NCBI RefSeq assembly: GCF_001306455.1
Contig: NZ_LGTQ01000005.1
Span: forward strand, 434,001-498,000
Direction: 5' to 3'
Length of the DNA stretch: 64,000 bases
Origin: Jiulongibacter sediminis
GTDB taxonomy: Bacteria > Bacteroidota > Bacteroidia > Cytophagales > Spirosomataceae
Every line of letters begins with the position of its first letter. Within the stretch, counting starts at the first letter, position 1. Shown here in pieces: positions 1 through 8,661 of the stretch. The notes below the pieces were generated by a model, which was not told the DNA's origin, did not search any database, and was given only the letters and a program-made list of their open reading frames with translations. The translations under genes were made by a program, and so were the position numbers.

Positions 1-1340
1 CTCAATCCGACACTCATCTTTTTTTTAGAGCTAGTTTTGATGGAATTGACAATATTTATGCTGTGCCAAAAGATGGGAGTAAAAGGATCTCAAAGGTGAC
101 CTCAGCCAAAATTGGAGCTGGTTTTCCCTTTGTGAATGGGCAAGAATTAATCTTCTCTGATTATCATGTTAAAGGAAATAATCTGGCCAAGACACCATTG
201 AGCCTTCAACCGTATCAACCGCATTCTCCCAAATCCATGGAAATTTATTCGGCAGTTAATGGTCTGCCCGAAAATGATTTGATTCTGAATCATTTGCCTG
301 ATAAAAACTATCAACCTGAGAAATACAATTCGATCATCGGTGGATGGCGATTTCATTCCTGGGGTATTTTGCCAGCCTTCAGTCAGGCCGAAGGACAAGG
401 TTTTCCAGGTTTAAGTCAGGCTGAAGGATTTGTGCGAATGGATAATTTGCTCAGTACACAGGCTCTAAATCTAAATACCACCTATTTTTTAAACGAAGGA
501 GAAACCGAATATGGCTTCGATTACTCTCTGGCAGCATTTTTCCCGGTTATTCAGGTGGGGTATAATTTCAGAGACCGAAGTGTGCCTGCTCCAAGGGGCA
601 ATCGATTGCTGGAATTCAAAGAACAGGAAGCCCATGCAGGAATCAGAATTCCATTAGAAACAGTAAAGAATAACTTTACCTACAGTACAAACCTTGGAGC
701 CTTTTGGAAAGGAATTCAACCGTTTCAACAGACAGGGCCTGATTCTTATCTGAATGATCCTTTTGGCCTGTACGAACTGAACGGCTCTTTCTCAGTTCTC
801 AGAAGAAGAGCATACCAAAACCTTCAATCACGTTTTGGAGCCTCTGTAAGTGGGACATTCAGTCAGTCTTTGCAGCAGGGAATGGCGGGCCTGTACAGGT
901 TTGGAGGTACAGTTTATTTGCCAGGTGTTAGTCTGAACCATGGCGTCAGAATCACAGCGGCCACACACTTTGAAAGTCTCGAAAACACCTACCAGTTTCC
1001 GGATAATTTTAGCTCAGCCCGAGGATTCGCCGTAGGTGGATTAGAACAGGTAAATCGACTGGCTTTTAACTATCAATTGCCACTATTATATCCTGATTTG
1101 GGCATTCCCGGAATAACTTATATCCGTCGACTTAGGGCAAATCTTTTTTATGATGTCGCTGAAATAAGAAACTCCACGGCGAAGACTAACATTGCTTCTG
1201 TGGGGATGGAGTTGTTGGCAGATCAGGTAGCACTGAATATTTTACCCATACCAGTCGGTGTCCGTCTTGGCTATCGTTTAAAGAATGATCTCATTAGTTA
1301 TGACTCGCCATTTTTCATCAATCTGATGATAGGAGAGTAA
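1..1340 (+). CDS. Outer-membrane beta-barrel protein with propeller-like N-terminus, 5'-truncated
   Basis: The reading frame is open from base 3 with no credible start, so the true start lies before the window; an internal GTG at 63 is not the real start. The visible 445 residues begin with repeats of the type seen in TolB/WD40-like propellers (LFFRASFDGIDNIYAVPKDG). From about residue 150 the protein has alternating hydrophobic/aromatic strands, as in Bacteroidota surface barrels, and it ends in a strand (PFFINLMIGE). It probably sits in the outer membrane. The role is unknown; it may be a peptidase-like or surface-antigen-like propeller-barrel protein. Residues coded by 381-428 hold a short duplicated motif (SQAEG twice), described under findings. 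It faces leuS tail to tail. Confidence 0.6.
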   Translation, partial: QSDTHLFFRASFDGIDNIYAVPKDGSKRISKVTSAKIGAGFPFVNGQELIFSDYHVKGNNLAKTPLSLQPYQPHSPKSMEIYSAVNGLPENDLILNHLPDKNYQPEKYNSIIGGWRFHSWGILPAFSQAEGQGFPGLSQAEGFVRMDNLLSTQALNLNTTYFLNEGETEYGFDYSLAAFFPVIQVGYNFRDRSVPAPRGNRLLEFKEQEAHAGIRIPLETVKNNFTYSTNLGAFWKGIQPFQQTGPDSYLNDPFGLYELNGSFSVLRRRAYQNLQSRFGASVSGTFSQSLQQGMAGLYRFGGTVYLPGVSLNHGVRITAATHFESLENTYQFPDNFSSARGFAVGGLEQVNRLAFNYQLPLLYPDLGIPGITYIRRLRANLFYDVAEIRNSTAKTNIASVGMELLADQVALNILPIPVGVRLGYRLKNDLISYDSPFFINLMIGE

Positions 1341-1465
1341 AAAGTTGAATAGTCTGAAAGTTAAAGAGTTTAGAGGTCAAAGAGTTTGAAAGTTGACCAA
1401 CAGATAATAAACCAACTTAAAGACTTTATACTTCCAGACTTATAGACTTCCTAAATTTCAGACTT
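1341..1465. repeat. Facing purine-rich degenerate repeats between convergent genes
   Basis: This 125-bp gap between the barrel gene and leuS holds degenerate units of the type AGTCTGAAAGTT and GAGTTTGAAAGTTG on the plus strand from about 1343 to 1397. The same kind of unit (GAAGTCTGAAATTTAG, GAAGTCTATAAGTCTG) lies on the minus strand from about 1465 to 1415. Each gene is thus followed on its own coding strand by the same purine-rich repeat, and the two arms are imperfectly complementary. The transcripts could form a long weak hairpin that works as a bidirectional terminator. No classical GC-rich terminator is present. Confidence 0.5.
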
Positions 1466-4261
1466 CTACACCACCACGTTCACAATTCTCTTCGGCACCA
1501 CGATGATTTTTCGAAGGGGCTTTCCATCCATCCATTTGATGACTTCGGCGTTGGCCAGAACTTCTTTCTCGATTTCTTCCTTTGTTGCTTCCGCCGGGAA
1601 TTGCAACTGTACTCTCACTTTTCCACCAATCTGAATAGGGTAGGTGATACTGTCTTCTTTCAGATAATCAGCATTAAACTCAGGGAATGCAGCTTCAGTA
1701 ACACTTTTGTCATTACCTAGTTGATGCCAAAGCTCTTCAGAAATGTGCGGAGCATAAGGCGAAAGTATGATCATCAACGCCTCAAGAATGGCTTTTTTAT
1801 GACATTTCAGGTCGGAAAGCTCATTCACGCAAATCATAAACGTACTTACCGAAGTATTGAAAGAGAAATTCTCAATGTCTTCACCAACTTTTTTGATGGC
1901 CTTGTGAAGGGCTTTCAACTCTTCTTTCGTCGGTTCAACTTCGGTTACCAAAGAGTTTTGATCCTGATCAAAGAACAGTCTCCAAAGTTTCTTCAGGAAG
2001 CGGGAAGTGCCTTCAATGCCTTTGGTATCCCAAGGTTTTGCTTCTGTCAATGGCCCGAGGAACATCTCATACAAACGCAAAGTGTCGGCTCCGTAACGCT
2101 CAACCAGATCGTCTGGATTTACCACGTTAAACTTGGATTTGGACATCTTCTCTACCTCGCTACCGCAGATGTATTTCCCGTTTTCCAGGATAAACTGAGG
2201 ATCATCTCCAATATCATTTCTGGTGGCTTTGAATTGCTCAATATCCAGAATGTCATTGTCAACAATATTGACATCCACATGTAGCTTGGCGGTATTGTAC
2301 TCTTTTCTTAATCCGTAGGAAACAAAAGTCGGCTTATCCGCATCTTTCACACGATACACAAAACTTGAACGGCCCTGAATCATTCCCTGATTGATCAGCT
2401 TTTTGGCAAACTCCTCTTGTTTTACAAAACCTCTGTCTTTCAGGAATTTATTCCAGAAACGGCTGTACAAAAGGTGACCGGTAGCGTGCTCTGTACCTCC
2501 AAGGTAGAGGTCGACATCCTGCCAGTAATCCAGAGCCTCTTTGGATGCAAATTCATTTTCATTTTGCGGGTCCATATAACGGTACCAATACCAGCTACTG
2601 CCCGCCCAACCCGGCATGGTGGAAAGCTCATATTCATGCCCCTGGTAATTCCAGTCTTTGGCACGGCCCAGTGGCGGCTCACCGCTCTCGGTCGGTTTAT
2701 ATTCATCAATTTCAGGTAATACCACCGGTAGATCTTTTTGATCAACCAGATAAGGTAGATCGTTTTTGAAATACACCGGCACGGGCTCACCCCAGTAACG
2801 TTGACGAGCGAAAACGGCATCACGAAGTCTGTACTGAATTTTCCCTTTTCCAATTTTATTGGCTTCCAGATGTTCAATCAACGTGTTGACAGCATCTGAA
2901 TAGTTTTTACCCTCGATCATTCCGTGCAGATAAATTCCTTCTTTGGTATCATCGGCAGCCTCCTCAAGGTTTTGCTGAGCATCAGAAACGGCAGGAATCG
3001 GCAAATCAAAATGAGTGGCAAAAGCCCAGTCACGCTGGTCTCCACTTGGCACGGCCATTACCGCTCCAGTACCATAACCTGCCAATACATAATCAGCAAT
3101 CCATACCGGTACTTTTTCACCAGTCAAAGGATGTACGCAGTAAGCTCCTGTGAAGGCTCCTGAAACCGTTTTGACATCAGACATACGATCTAACTCCGAT
3201 TTTTTCGCAGTTTCAGCGATGTAAGATTCAATGGCCTTTTTTTGCTCAGCAGTCGTAATCTTAGCCACCAATTCATTCTCCGGAGCTAAAACCATAAAGC
3301 TTACGCCGTAAATGGTGTCAACTCGAGTGGTGAAAACTTCAACATGATTCACTGTTTCGCCTTCAAGTTCAACTGCATTTTCCAATAGGAATTTCACAGA
3401 AGCACCTTTTGAACGACCGATCCAGTTTCGTTGCTGATCTTTTAGGGAAGGTGACCAGTCAACCTGATCAAGACCATCAATCAGACGGTGACAATAGGCC
3501 GTAATACGCATCATCCACTGACGCATTTTCTTTTGAATAACCGGATAGCCGCCACGCTCGGAGACTCCATCTTTGACCTCATCGTTGGAAAGTACCATTC
3601 CCAGCTCAGGGCAGAAATTCACCACCGAATCAGAGAGATAAGTCATCCGGTAATCCAGAGTGATTTTGTATTGCTCTTCTTCTGAGAATGAGTTCCACTC
3701 CTCAGCTGTAAACTCAGGCAAATCATCAGCACAAACGGCGTTTGCGGCAGCAGAGCCACCTTTTGAGAAAAGAGCCTTCAGCGTCTCAATATCTTCGGCT
3801 TTATCGGTGTCTTTATTATACCAGCTATTGAAAAGCTGCATAAAAATCCACTGCGTCCATTTGTAATACTCTGGAGAAGATGTTCTTATTTCTCGAGACC
3901 AATCGTAACCAAACCCAATGTTTTTGAGCTGTTTGATGTAAGTCTCAATATTTTTCTCCGTCGTAATGGCCGGGTGCTGACCGGTTTGAATGGCGTATTG
4001 CTCAGCCGGCAAACCAAAGGAATCAAAGCCCATGGGATGCAGCACATTAAAGCCTTTCAGCTTTTTGTATCTGGCGTAAATGTCAGAGGCGATATACCCT
4101 AGCGGGTGACCTACATGAAGCCCGGCACCAGACGGATATGGGAACATGTCAAGCACATAAAATTTGGGTTTAGAAGGGTCAATATCAACCTTATAAGTCT
4201 GGTTGTCTTCCCAATATTTCTGCCACTTTTTCTCTATCGTCTGATGTTCGTAAATCGCCAT
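1466..4261 (-). CDS. leuS: Leucyl-tRNA synthetase
   Basis: Class I aminoacyl-tRNA synthetase that charges tRNA-Leu in the cytoplasm. The 931-residue length fits the bacterial family. The HIGH-type signature is HVGH at residues 49-52 after MFPYPSGAG, and the KMSKS loop is exact at 705-709. The central CP1 editing domain is recognisable by the threonine/arginine-rich stretch TTRVDTIYG and by AVMAVPSGDQRDWAF, which carries the conserved Asp that clears mischarged amino acids. A C-terminal anticodon-binding helical domain follows. The ATG at 4261 gives the normal N-terminus (MAIYEHQTIEKKWQKYWE). It is monocistronic with its own promoter at 4289-4318. Several long antisense frames inside it are shadows. 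Confidence 0.98.
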   Translation of the reverse strand: MAIYEHQTIEKKWQKYWEDNQTYKVDIDPSKPKFYVLDMFPYPSGAGLHVGHPLGYIASDIYARYKKLKGFNVLHPMGFDSFGLPAEQYAIQTGQHPAITTEKNIETYIKQLKNIGFGYDWSREIRTSSPEYYKWTQWIFMQLFNSWYNKDTDKAEDIETLKALFSKGGSAAANAVCADDLPEFTAEEWNSFSEEEQYKITLDYRMTYLSDSVVNFCPELGMVLSNDEVKDGVSERGGYPVIQKKMRQWMMRITAYCHRLIDGLDQVDWSPSLKDQQRNWIGRSKGASVKFLLENAVELEGETVNHVEVFTTRVDTIYGVSFMVLAPENELVAKITTAEQKKAIESYIAETAKKSELDRMSDVKTVSGAFTGAYCVHPLTGEKVPVWIADYVLAGYGTGAVMAVPSGDQRDWAFATHFDLPIPAVSDAQQNLEEAADDTKEGIYLHGMIEGKNYSDAVNTLIEHLEANKIGKGKIQYRLRDAVFARQRYWGEPVPVYFKNDLPYLVDQKDLPVVLPEIDEYKPTESGEPPLGRAKDWNYQGHEYELSTMPGWAGSSWYWYRYMDPQNENEFASKEALDYWQDVDLYLGGTEHATGHLLYSRFWNKFLKDRGFVKQEEFAKKLINQGMIQGRSSFVYRVKDADKPTFVSYGLRKEYNTAKLHVDVNIVDNDILDIEQFKATRNDIGDDPQFILENGKYICGSEVEKMSKSKFNVVNPDDLVERYGADTLRLYEMFLGPLTEAKPWDTKGIEGTSRFLKKLWRLFFDQDQNSLVTEVEPTKEELKALHKAIKKVGEDIENFSFNTSVSTFMICVNELSDLKCHKKAILEALMIILSPYAPHISEELWHQLGNDKSVTEAAFPEFNADYLKEDSITYPIQIGGKVRVQLQFPAEATKEEIEKEVLANAEVIKWMDGKPLRKIIVVPKRIVNVVV

Positions 4262-4288
4262 TTTTGCTTCGGATTCTTAAAATTTTGG

Positions 4289-4318
4289 CAAAAATAGGGA
4301 AAATGAACTGAGCATCAA
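4289..4318 (-). promoter_or_regulatory. Bacteroidota-type promoter of leuS
   Basis: On the minus strand a TTG (4318-4316) is followed by 19 bp and then TATTTTTG (4296-4289). This matches the primary sigma consensus of Bacteroidota (TTG or TTTG at -33, TAnnTTTG at -7). Transcription would start about 20-25 nt upstream of the leuS ATG. The -7 element sits in CCCTATTTTTGCC, a wording shared with other promoters in this window. Confidence 0.6.
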
Positions 4319-4351
4319 CGCGAAAAACTAAAAAGCCGAAGCCCGCTGAGT

Positions 4352-5329
4352 TTAACTCAAACATGCCTTGGCATAATCCACACATTTTTTCACTTCCTGA
4401 ACGGCGTCAGAGCCATCCGGAATCGGGTATTCCAGCTCAACAGAAACCGGAATATTATAACCTTTGTCTTTCAAAAGGTTCAAAACCTCACAAATCGGTG
4501 TATCGCCGGTGCCCCAGGCCACATTATCTCCTCCGTTTTCTTTGTTTTTGCGATCTTTAAGATGCATGCTGCTGATACGGTCATGATGCTTTTCGATCAG
4601 TCTTAACAAACTTTCCGTCGTGTTATCTCCACCTGCTGCGATATAATGGCCGCAATCCAGATTCAACGTATTATATGGAGATTGAGCTAACGCTTCATCC
4701 CATAGTGTATCAGTAGCCTGAAGGTGAGCGTGGTAGCCAACAAATACGCCATGTTTTTCGCCAAATTTCCCCAGTCTGGCCGACTGTTCTGAATTTCTTG
4801 GAAGCTCCACAGTAACTGAAGGAGAACCTAAAATTTTCGCCACCTTCATGCCGTACTCGATTTCAGCATCGGTATTGTTTTCACCAAAAGTGGAGGGTTT
4901 AAATGCATATACTGTTATACCAGCTTTCTTGAGTTTTTTAGCAGCCTTTTTAAAAGGGGCCATTGAAACAGTCGTCCGCCAATTACTTAAATCATTACGG
5001 TATTGCTCCATTTGGCTTCTTTCCTCATCGGTGAAAGGTCTTCTGCCGTTGGCAAAAACCTTTCTGAAATCAATTGGGTTTTCAGGTGCTCCGGCAAAAC
5101 TTTCAATGGGGTCACCCATCAATTCAATGGCATTCATGCCGCATGTTTTGCAATAGGCAATCACTGAATCCAGATCACTTTCCATGCTTCTGAATGAATA
5201 GGTGATGGCTCCAATGGGCGGACCAGCCACCGCTGAAGTTTGAAAAAAGGAAGCTAAAGCCTGATTGGCAATCAATGTAGTGCCACCAATGGCAAAACCG
5301 GTATTACGTAAAAAGTCTCTTCTGTTCAT
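4352..5329 (-). CDS. Exported sugar phosphate isomerase/epimerase-like TIM-barrel protein
   Basis: A 325-residue protein of the xylose-isomerase-like TIM barrel superfamily (AP endonuclease 2 fold). It starts with a Tat-type signal (MNRRDFLRNTGFAIGG, ending near ALASFFQ), so it is probably periplasmic. Candidate metal ligands lie in the usual places: Glu in VTVELP, Asp/His in NLDCGHY, His/Asp in MHLKDR and Glu in SVELEYP near the C-terminus. It is the last gene of a three-gene operon, 12 bp after the GH109-like oxidoreductase. In Bacteroides thetaiotaomicron, members of this family act as 3-keto-glycoside 1,2-lyases next to Gfo/Idh oxidases, so a role in oxidative glycoside cleavage is a fair inference. 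The exact substrate cannot be read from sequence. Confidence 0.8.
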   Translation of the reverse strand: MNRRDFLRNTGFAIGGTTLIANQALASFFQTSAVAGPPIGAITYSFRSMESDLDSVIAYCKTCGMNAIELMGDPIESFAGAPENPIDFRKVFANGRRPFTDEERSQMEQYRNDLSNWRTTVSMAPFKKAAKKLKKAGITVYAFKPSTFGENNTDAEIEYGMKVAKILGSPSVTVELPRNSEQSARLGKFGEKHGVFVGYHAHLQATDTLWDEALAQSPYNTLNLDCGHYIAAGGDNTTESLLRLIEKHHDRISSMHLKDRKNKENGGDNVAWGTGDTPICEVLNLLKDKGYNIPVSVELEYPIPDGSDAVQEVKKCVDYAKACLS

Positions 5330-5341
5330 ATTTCTTAGGGT

Positions 5342-6685
5342 TTAATAATCGTCGTTTAATCCAAAAATTCGCTTGTTTGTTTTCCAGGCACCCCGGGTGA
5401 AATCAGGAATCTCTACCGGTGAGCTGCCACGGGCAATAGAAAGCTCCGATAAAGGACTGATGGCCGACCAAACAGCGGCATCGTAAACATCAATCGGAGG
5501 AGCTACTTTATTTTTAATGGCCTCAATAAAACCTCTAAGCACAAAGAAGTCAATTCCACCATGTCCTGCATTTTCGGCTGATTCGGCATGCTTTTTCCAT
5601 AAAGGGTGGTCATATTTCTCGGCATATTCATCAAAAGACTCCCAACGGTGAGCTTTTTCTGAAACATTTTGAAGGTAGATGGAATTGTTATCCCGCATCC
5701 AAACGCCTTCTGTGCCTTGTGCCCTAAAACCCAGTGAGTAGGGTCTTGGAGAGTTTGTGTCATGAATGAGTACAATGTTTTCGCCATTCTCGCAAGCAAT
5801 GGTTGTTGTTACAATGTCACCCAACTTAAATTTGACTTTGGCATTCGGGTGATCTTCGCCGGCCTGGTCAACAATGTGTTTGTGCAGTCCGCGGGCCTTA
5901 GTTGCCATGGAAGTCAGATAATTGAACTTGTTACCACGATTAATGTCGAACCAGTGAGCCACAGGACCTAGACCATGGGTGGGGTAGATGTCTCCATTTC
6001 GGTCAATGGAGTGTTGCGTACGCCAGCGAGCCTCGGCCAAAGCTTTTTCTCCGAACTCAACACCACCTCCGTTATAGTTTTTTCCGTCATTGAATTTTAC
6101 ATCTCTCAGGTCATGCTGGTAACCACAATGGGCATAGAGCATTTCTCCAAACATTCCTTTCCGAATCATATTCAGAACCGTCATGACATCACGGCGGTAA
6201 CAAACGTTTTCCAGAATCATACAGTGGGAGCCGGTCTCTTCAGCGGTATTGACTAAGTCCCATGATTCTTGTAAAGTTACCGTTGCTGATACTTCTACGG
6301 CAGTATATTTACCTGCTTTCATGCCGTCAACAGCCATAGGTACGTGCCATCTCCATGGAGTGGATATCACAATACCGTCGAGATCTTCCTTTTTGCAAAG
6401 CTCTTTATAGGCGTAGTCATTTCCGGTATACACTTGTGGAGCTTTAACTCCTTTGTCTTCAAATAATTTAAGGGTTCTTTTTACTGCATCAGCATCAATA
6501 TCGCAAATGGCCGGAATTTCAACATCATCTCTGAAAAGGGCCTGCATCACATGGCTGCGGCCTCTGAAACCAGTACCGATAAAGCCAAGTCTTATTTTAG
6601 AATCTGACCTTTGACTAAATTTGAAAGGAATGTAAGGCAGAGCGGCTGCTGAGGCTGTCTTTGAGATAAATGATCGTCTGTTCAT
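5342..6685 (-). CDS. Exported Gfo/Idh/MocA oxidoreductase, GH109-like
   Basis: A 447-residue NAD(P)-binding sugar oxidoreductase. It has a Tat-like leader (MNRRSFISKTASAAALP) followed by a Rossmann motif (LGFIGTGFRGRSH) and the C-terminal alpha/beta domain. The stretch GDIYPTHGLGPVAHWFDINR matches the hallmark of glycoside hydrolase family 109, where the histidine and tyrosine act in an NAD-dependent oxidation/elimination route on glycosides such as alpha-N-acetylgalactosaminides. The signal suggests folded export with bound cofactor. It sits 15 bp after the lipoprotein gene and 12 bp before the TIM-barrel gene, so the two enzymes very probably act in sequence on one sugar. Either GH109 hydrolysis or plain glycoside 3-oxidation would fit. 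Confidence 0.85.
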   Translation of the reverse strand: MNRRSFISKTASAAALPYIPFKFSQRSDSKIRLGFIGTGFRGRSHVMQALFRDDVEIPAICDIDADAVKRTLKLFEDKGVKAPQVYTGNDYAYKELCKKEDLDGIVISTPWRWHVPMAVDGMKAGKYTAVEVSATVTLQESWDLVNTAEETGSHCMILENVCYRRDVMTVLNMIRKGMFGEMLYAHCGYQHDLRDVKFNDGKNYNGGGVEFGEKALAEARWRTQHSIDRNGDIYPTHGLGPVAHWFDINRGNKFNYLTSMATKARGLHKHIVDQAGEDHPNAKVKFKLGDIVTTTIACENGENIVLIHDTNSPRPYSLGFRAQGTEGVWMRDNNSIYLQNVSEKAHRWESFDEYAEKYDHPLWKKHAESAENAGHGGIDFFVLRGFIEAIKNKVAPPIDVYDAAVWSAISPLSELSIARGSSPVEIPDFTRGAWKTNKRIFGLNDDY

Positions 6686-6700
6686 AGGGTTTAATAGGGC

Positions 6701-7216
6701 TTATCGATGAAAAATATATTTTACGTTTCTGTACCTCATTTCATTTTCAGGATAGTCTGGTTTGAGACCAGCCCAATGGTAATCGAGAAGAAAAAACATT
6801 TCAAAAAATAAGTAGGCCTGAGGACTATCAAGACTAAACTGGTCGTCTTGTGCATCTATTACCGCCGATTGGAAAATCAGGTTGTCTTTTTCTTTTGACA
6901 CAGTGAATGTTAGCTGAAAATCTTCGTCTGCTACTGTAATTTTTCCAGATGCCCGATTATAAGAATATTGACCTGTAAAGGCATATGCACTGCTTTCAAA
7001 GTTGAAAGTGCCATCCTCCTTGAAATCATAGCAAAGTTTGTTGTAACCGTTTTGAGCTATTGATGCATCACTAATTTTGATAGAGTGTAAGTCAGATTCC
7101 ACATAAATAGACCCAATTTTCCAAAGCCCCAGAAGTTCATTGGGTTTAACCAACGCATCACTCTCGCAGGCTATCAGCAGGACGGATAACAGTAGAAAGG
7201 TATATCGTTTAATCAT
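6701..7216 (-). CDS. Lipocalin-like lipoprotein of unknown function
   Basis: A lipoprotein of about 171 residues. A longer frame begins at 7234, but the Met at 7216 is preferred because it gives a compact signal (MIKRYTFLLLSVLLIAC) ending in a clear lipobox with Cys at residue 17, and it is preceded directly by AACCCT as in the next two genes. The mature part starts with a GLWKIGSIYV-type strand and is rich in short beta strands, resembling lipocalin-like domains of Bacteroidota (inference by pattern only). It is first in the operon with the GH109-like oxidoreductase and the TIM-barrel isomerase, so it may bind their substrate or serve envelope homeostasis. No catalytic motif is visible. Confidence 0.65.
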   Translation of the reverse strand: MIKRYTFLLLSVLLIACESDALVKPNELLGLWKIGSIYVESDLHSIKISDASIAQNGYNKLCYDFKEDGTFNFESSAYAFTGQYSYNRASGKITVADEDFQLTFTVSKEKDNLIFQSAVIDAQDDQFSLDSPQAYLFFEMFFLLDYHWAGLKPDYPENEMRYRNVKYIFHR

Positions 7217-7464
7217 AGGGTTAATTTTCAGCAATTAAATTGAGAAAAAATTATGGTTTATCAGTCGCGAACAGATGTTTAAAATTATTTCGTAGCTCAA
7301 AAAAGCTTTAAAAGTATTTTGTCTAACTTTTTATATTAAAAACTTAAACAAAAGTTTTGCGGAGCCGAACCAATTTGAATTCTGAAAATGTTATACCTTC
7401 GAATCCTATCGAATTGAGTCAAACAAAACTCGTCGGTTTCATGATGTAGGGTACAAACTTTACC

Positions 7465-7911
7465 GTGGATCAGGAATCGGAAAATGAAAAACAAGTGAGA
7501 AAAAAAGTAGCTGTATTCAGAAGAGAGCATTTCAATGCTGCTCACAGGCTTCATAACCCAGAATGGTCTGATGAAAAAAATCAGGAAGTTTTCGGGAAGT
7601 GCAATAATCCGAACTATCACGGCCATAACTACAACCTTGAGGTGAAACTTACAGGTGAAATTGACCCGGCCACGGGCTACGTTTATGATATGAAAATGCT
7701 CTCTGATCTTATCAATGAGCATGTTTGTGATCGTTTTGACCATAAAAATCTCAATCTCGATGTGCCTGAGTTCAAAAATTTAAATCCATCTGCAGAAAAT
7801 ATCGTGGTGGTGATTTATGAAATATTAGAGAAAGCAATTAACAATTCAGAGTTGACTTTAAGTGTCAGGCTCTATGAAACTGAAAGAAACTATGTCGAGT
7901 ACCCAGCATAA
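7465..7911 (+). CDS. queD: 6-carboxy-5,6,7,8-tetrahydropterin synthase (PTPS/QueD family)
   Basis: A 148-residue pterin synthase-fold protein. It would convert 7,8-dihydroneopterin triphosphate to 6-carboxytetrahydropterin, the second step of queuosine synthesis. The three zinc-binding histidines are visible in REHFNAAHRLH and NYHGHNY, and the catalytic Cys is in FGKCNNPN. Acidic C-terminal residues (LYETERNYVEYPA) fit the family. No in-frame ATG precedes the conserved core and a stop lies at 7447, so the GTG at 7465 is the likely start. The gene overlaps folE, whose product makes its substrate. A role in folate/biopterin-type metabolism instead of queuosine is possible but less likely, since queG is also in the window. 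Confidence 0.9.
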   Translation: MDQESENEKQVRKKVAVFRREHFNAAHRLHNPEWSDEKNQEVFGKCNNPNYHGHNYNLEVKLTGEIDPATGYVYDMKMLSDLINEHVCDRFDHKNLNLDVPEFKNLNPSAENIVVVIYEILEKAINNSELTLSVRLYETERNYVEYPA

Positions 7912-8584
7912 TGATAGAAAAGTGGACGAGATTGGCGATGACCATATTTCTTCTAACATTTTTGATACTCCATTAAGGCCTGATGCTTTTGAGATGGATG
8001 ATGAAACAAAAATGGCCAAAATTGAGGAGCATTTTCGAGAAATCATGCACATCATGGGTCTTGATCTTGCTGATGATAGTCTGAACGGGACGCCGCGAAG
8101 AGTGGCGAAAATGTACGTGAAAGAGCTGTTTAGTGGTCTAAATCCGAAAAATCTACCTTCACTGACACATTTTAAAAATCATTATAAGTACAAAGACATG
8201 CTTGTAGAGCGGGATATCATGTTCCACTCTAACTGTGAGCATCACTTTGTACCTATCGTGGGCAAAGCCCATGTGGCTTATATCGCAAATGGACATGTTA
8301 TAGGATTGTCAAAATTACACCGGATTGTCAATCACTTTGCCAGAAGGCCTCAGGTTCAGGAGCGTATGACCATTCAGATTGGTGAAGCACTTAAAACTGT
8401 TTTAGGTACAGAAAGCGTCGCAGTAATTCTGGATGCAGACCATATGTGTGTTTCTTCAAGAGGAATAAACGATCAAACATCATCTACCGTAACTTCCTTT
8501 TACGGAGGCGAGTTTAATAACACGGATACTCGAACTGAGTTTATCAAAATGGTGGGTTTGAGGCAAAATGGGATGAAATATTAA
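7892..8584 (+). CDS. folE: GTP cyclohydrolase I
   Basis: Converts GTP to 7,8-dihydroneopterin triphosphate, the shared precursor of folate and queuosine. The zinc and catalytic motifs are clear: NCEHHFVPIVGKAHVAYIA with the ligand Cys/His, IGLSKLHRIVNHFARRPQVQ, and HMCVSSRGI with the second zinc Cys. The frame is open from GTG 7862, but the ATG at 7892 is chosen, giving 230 residues with a normal variable N-terminus. It overlaps the end of queD by 20 bp in another frame, so the two are probably translationally coupled. This places FolE output directly beside QueD. A terminator follows at 8611. Confidence 0.95.
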   Translation: MSSTQHNDRKVDEIGDDHISSNIFDTPLRPDAFEMDDETKMAKIEEHFREIMHIMGLDLADDSLNGTPRRVAKMYVKELFSGLNPKNLPSLTHFKNHYKYKDMLVERDIMFHSNCEHHFVPIVGKAHVAYIANGHVIGLSKLHRIVNHFARRPQVQERMTIQIGEALKTVLGTESVAVILDADHMCVSSRGINDQTSSTVTSFYGGEFNNTDTRTEFIKMVGLRQNGMKY

Positions 8585-8610
8585 GTCGCTATTACACTTC
8601 ATAAATAAAA

Positions 8611-8647
8611 AGAGCGGATCGTTGTAAAACGACCCGCTCTTCTGTTT
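8611..8647. terminator. Bidirectional terminator between folE and DUF1080 gene
   Basis: The stem AGAGCGG pairs with CCGCTCT (8611-8640), with inner pairing CGTT/ACG around a short A-rich loop. A-rich flank on the left and T-rich flank on the right let it serve both convergent genes. Confidence 0.8.
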
Positions 8648-8661
8648 TAAACCAGATAATA

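Noticed and set aside
2440-2877. Long minus-strand frame inside leuS (145 codons)
   Set aside because: It overlaps the conserved catalytic part of leuS in another frame and shows no family pattern; it is a shadow.
7336-7743. Minus-strand frame opposite queD
   Set aside because: It lies antisense to the conserved zinc motifs of queD and has no coding signature.
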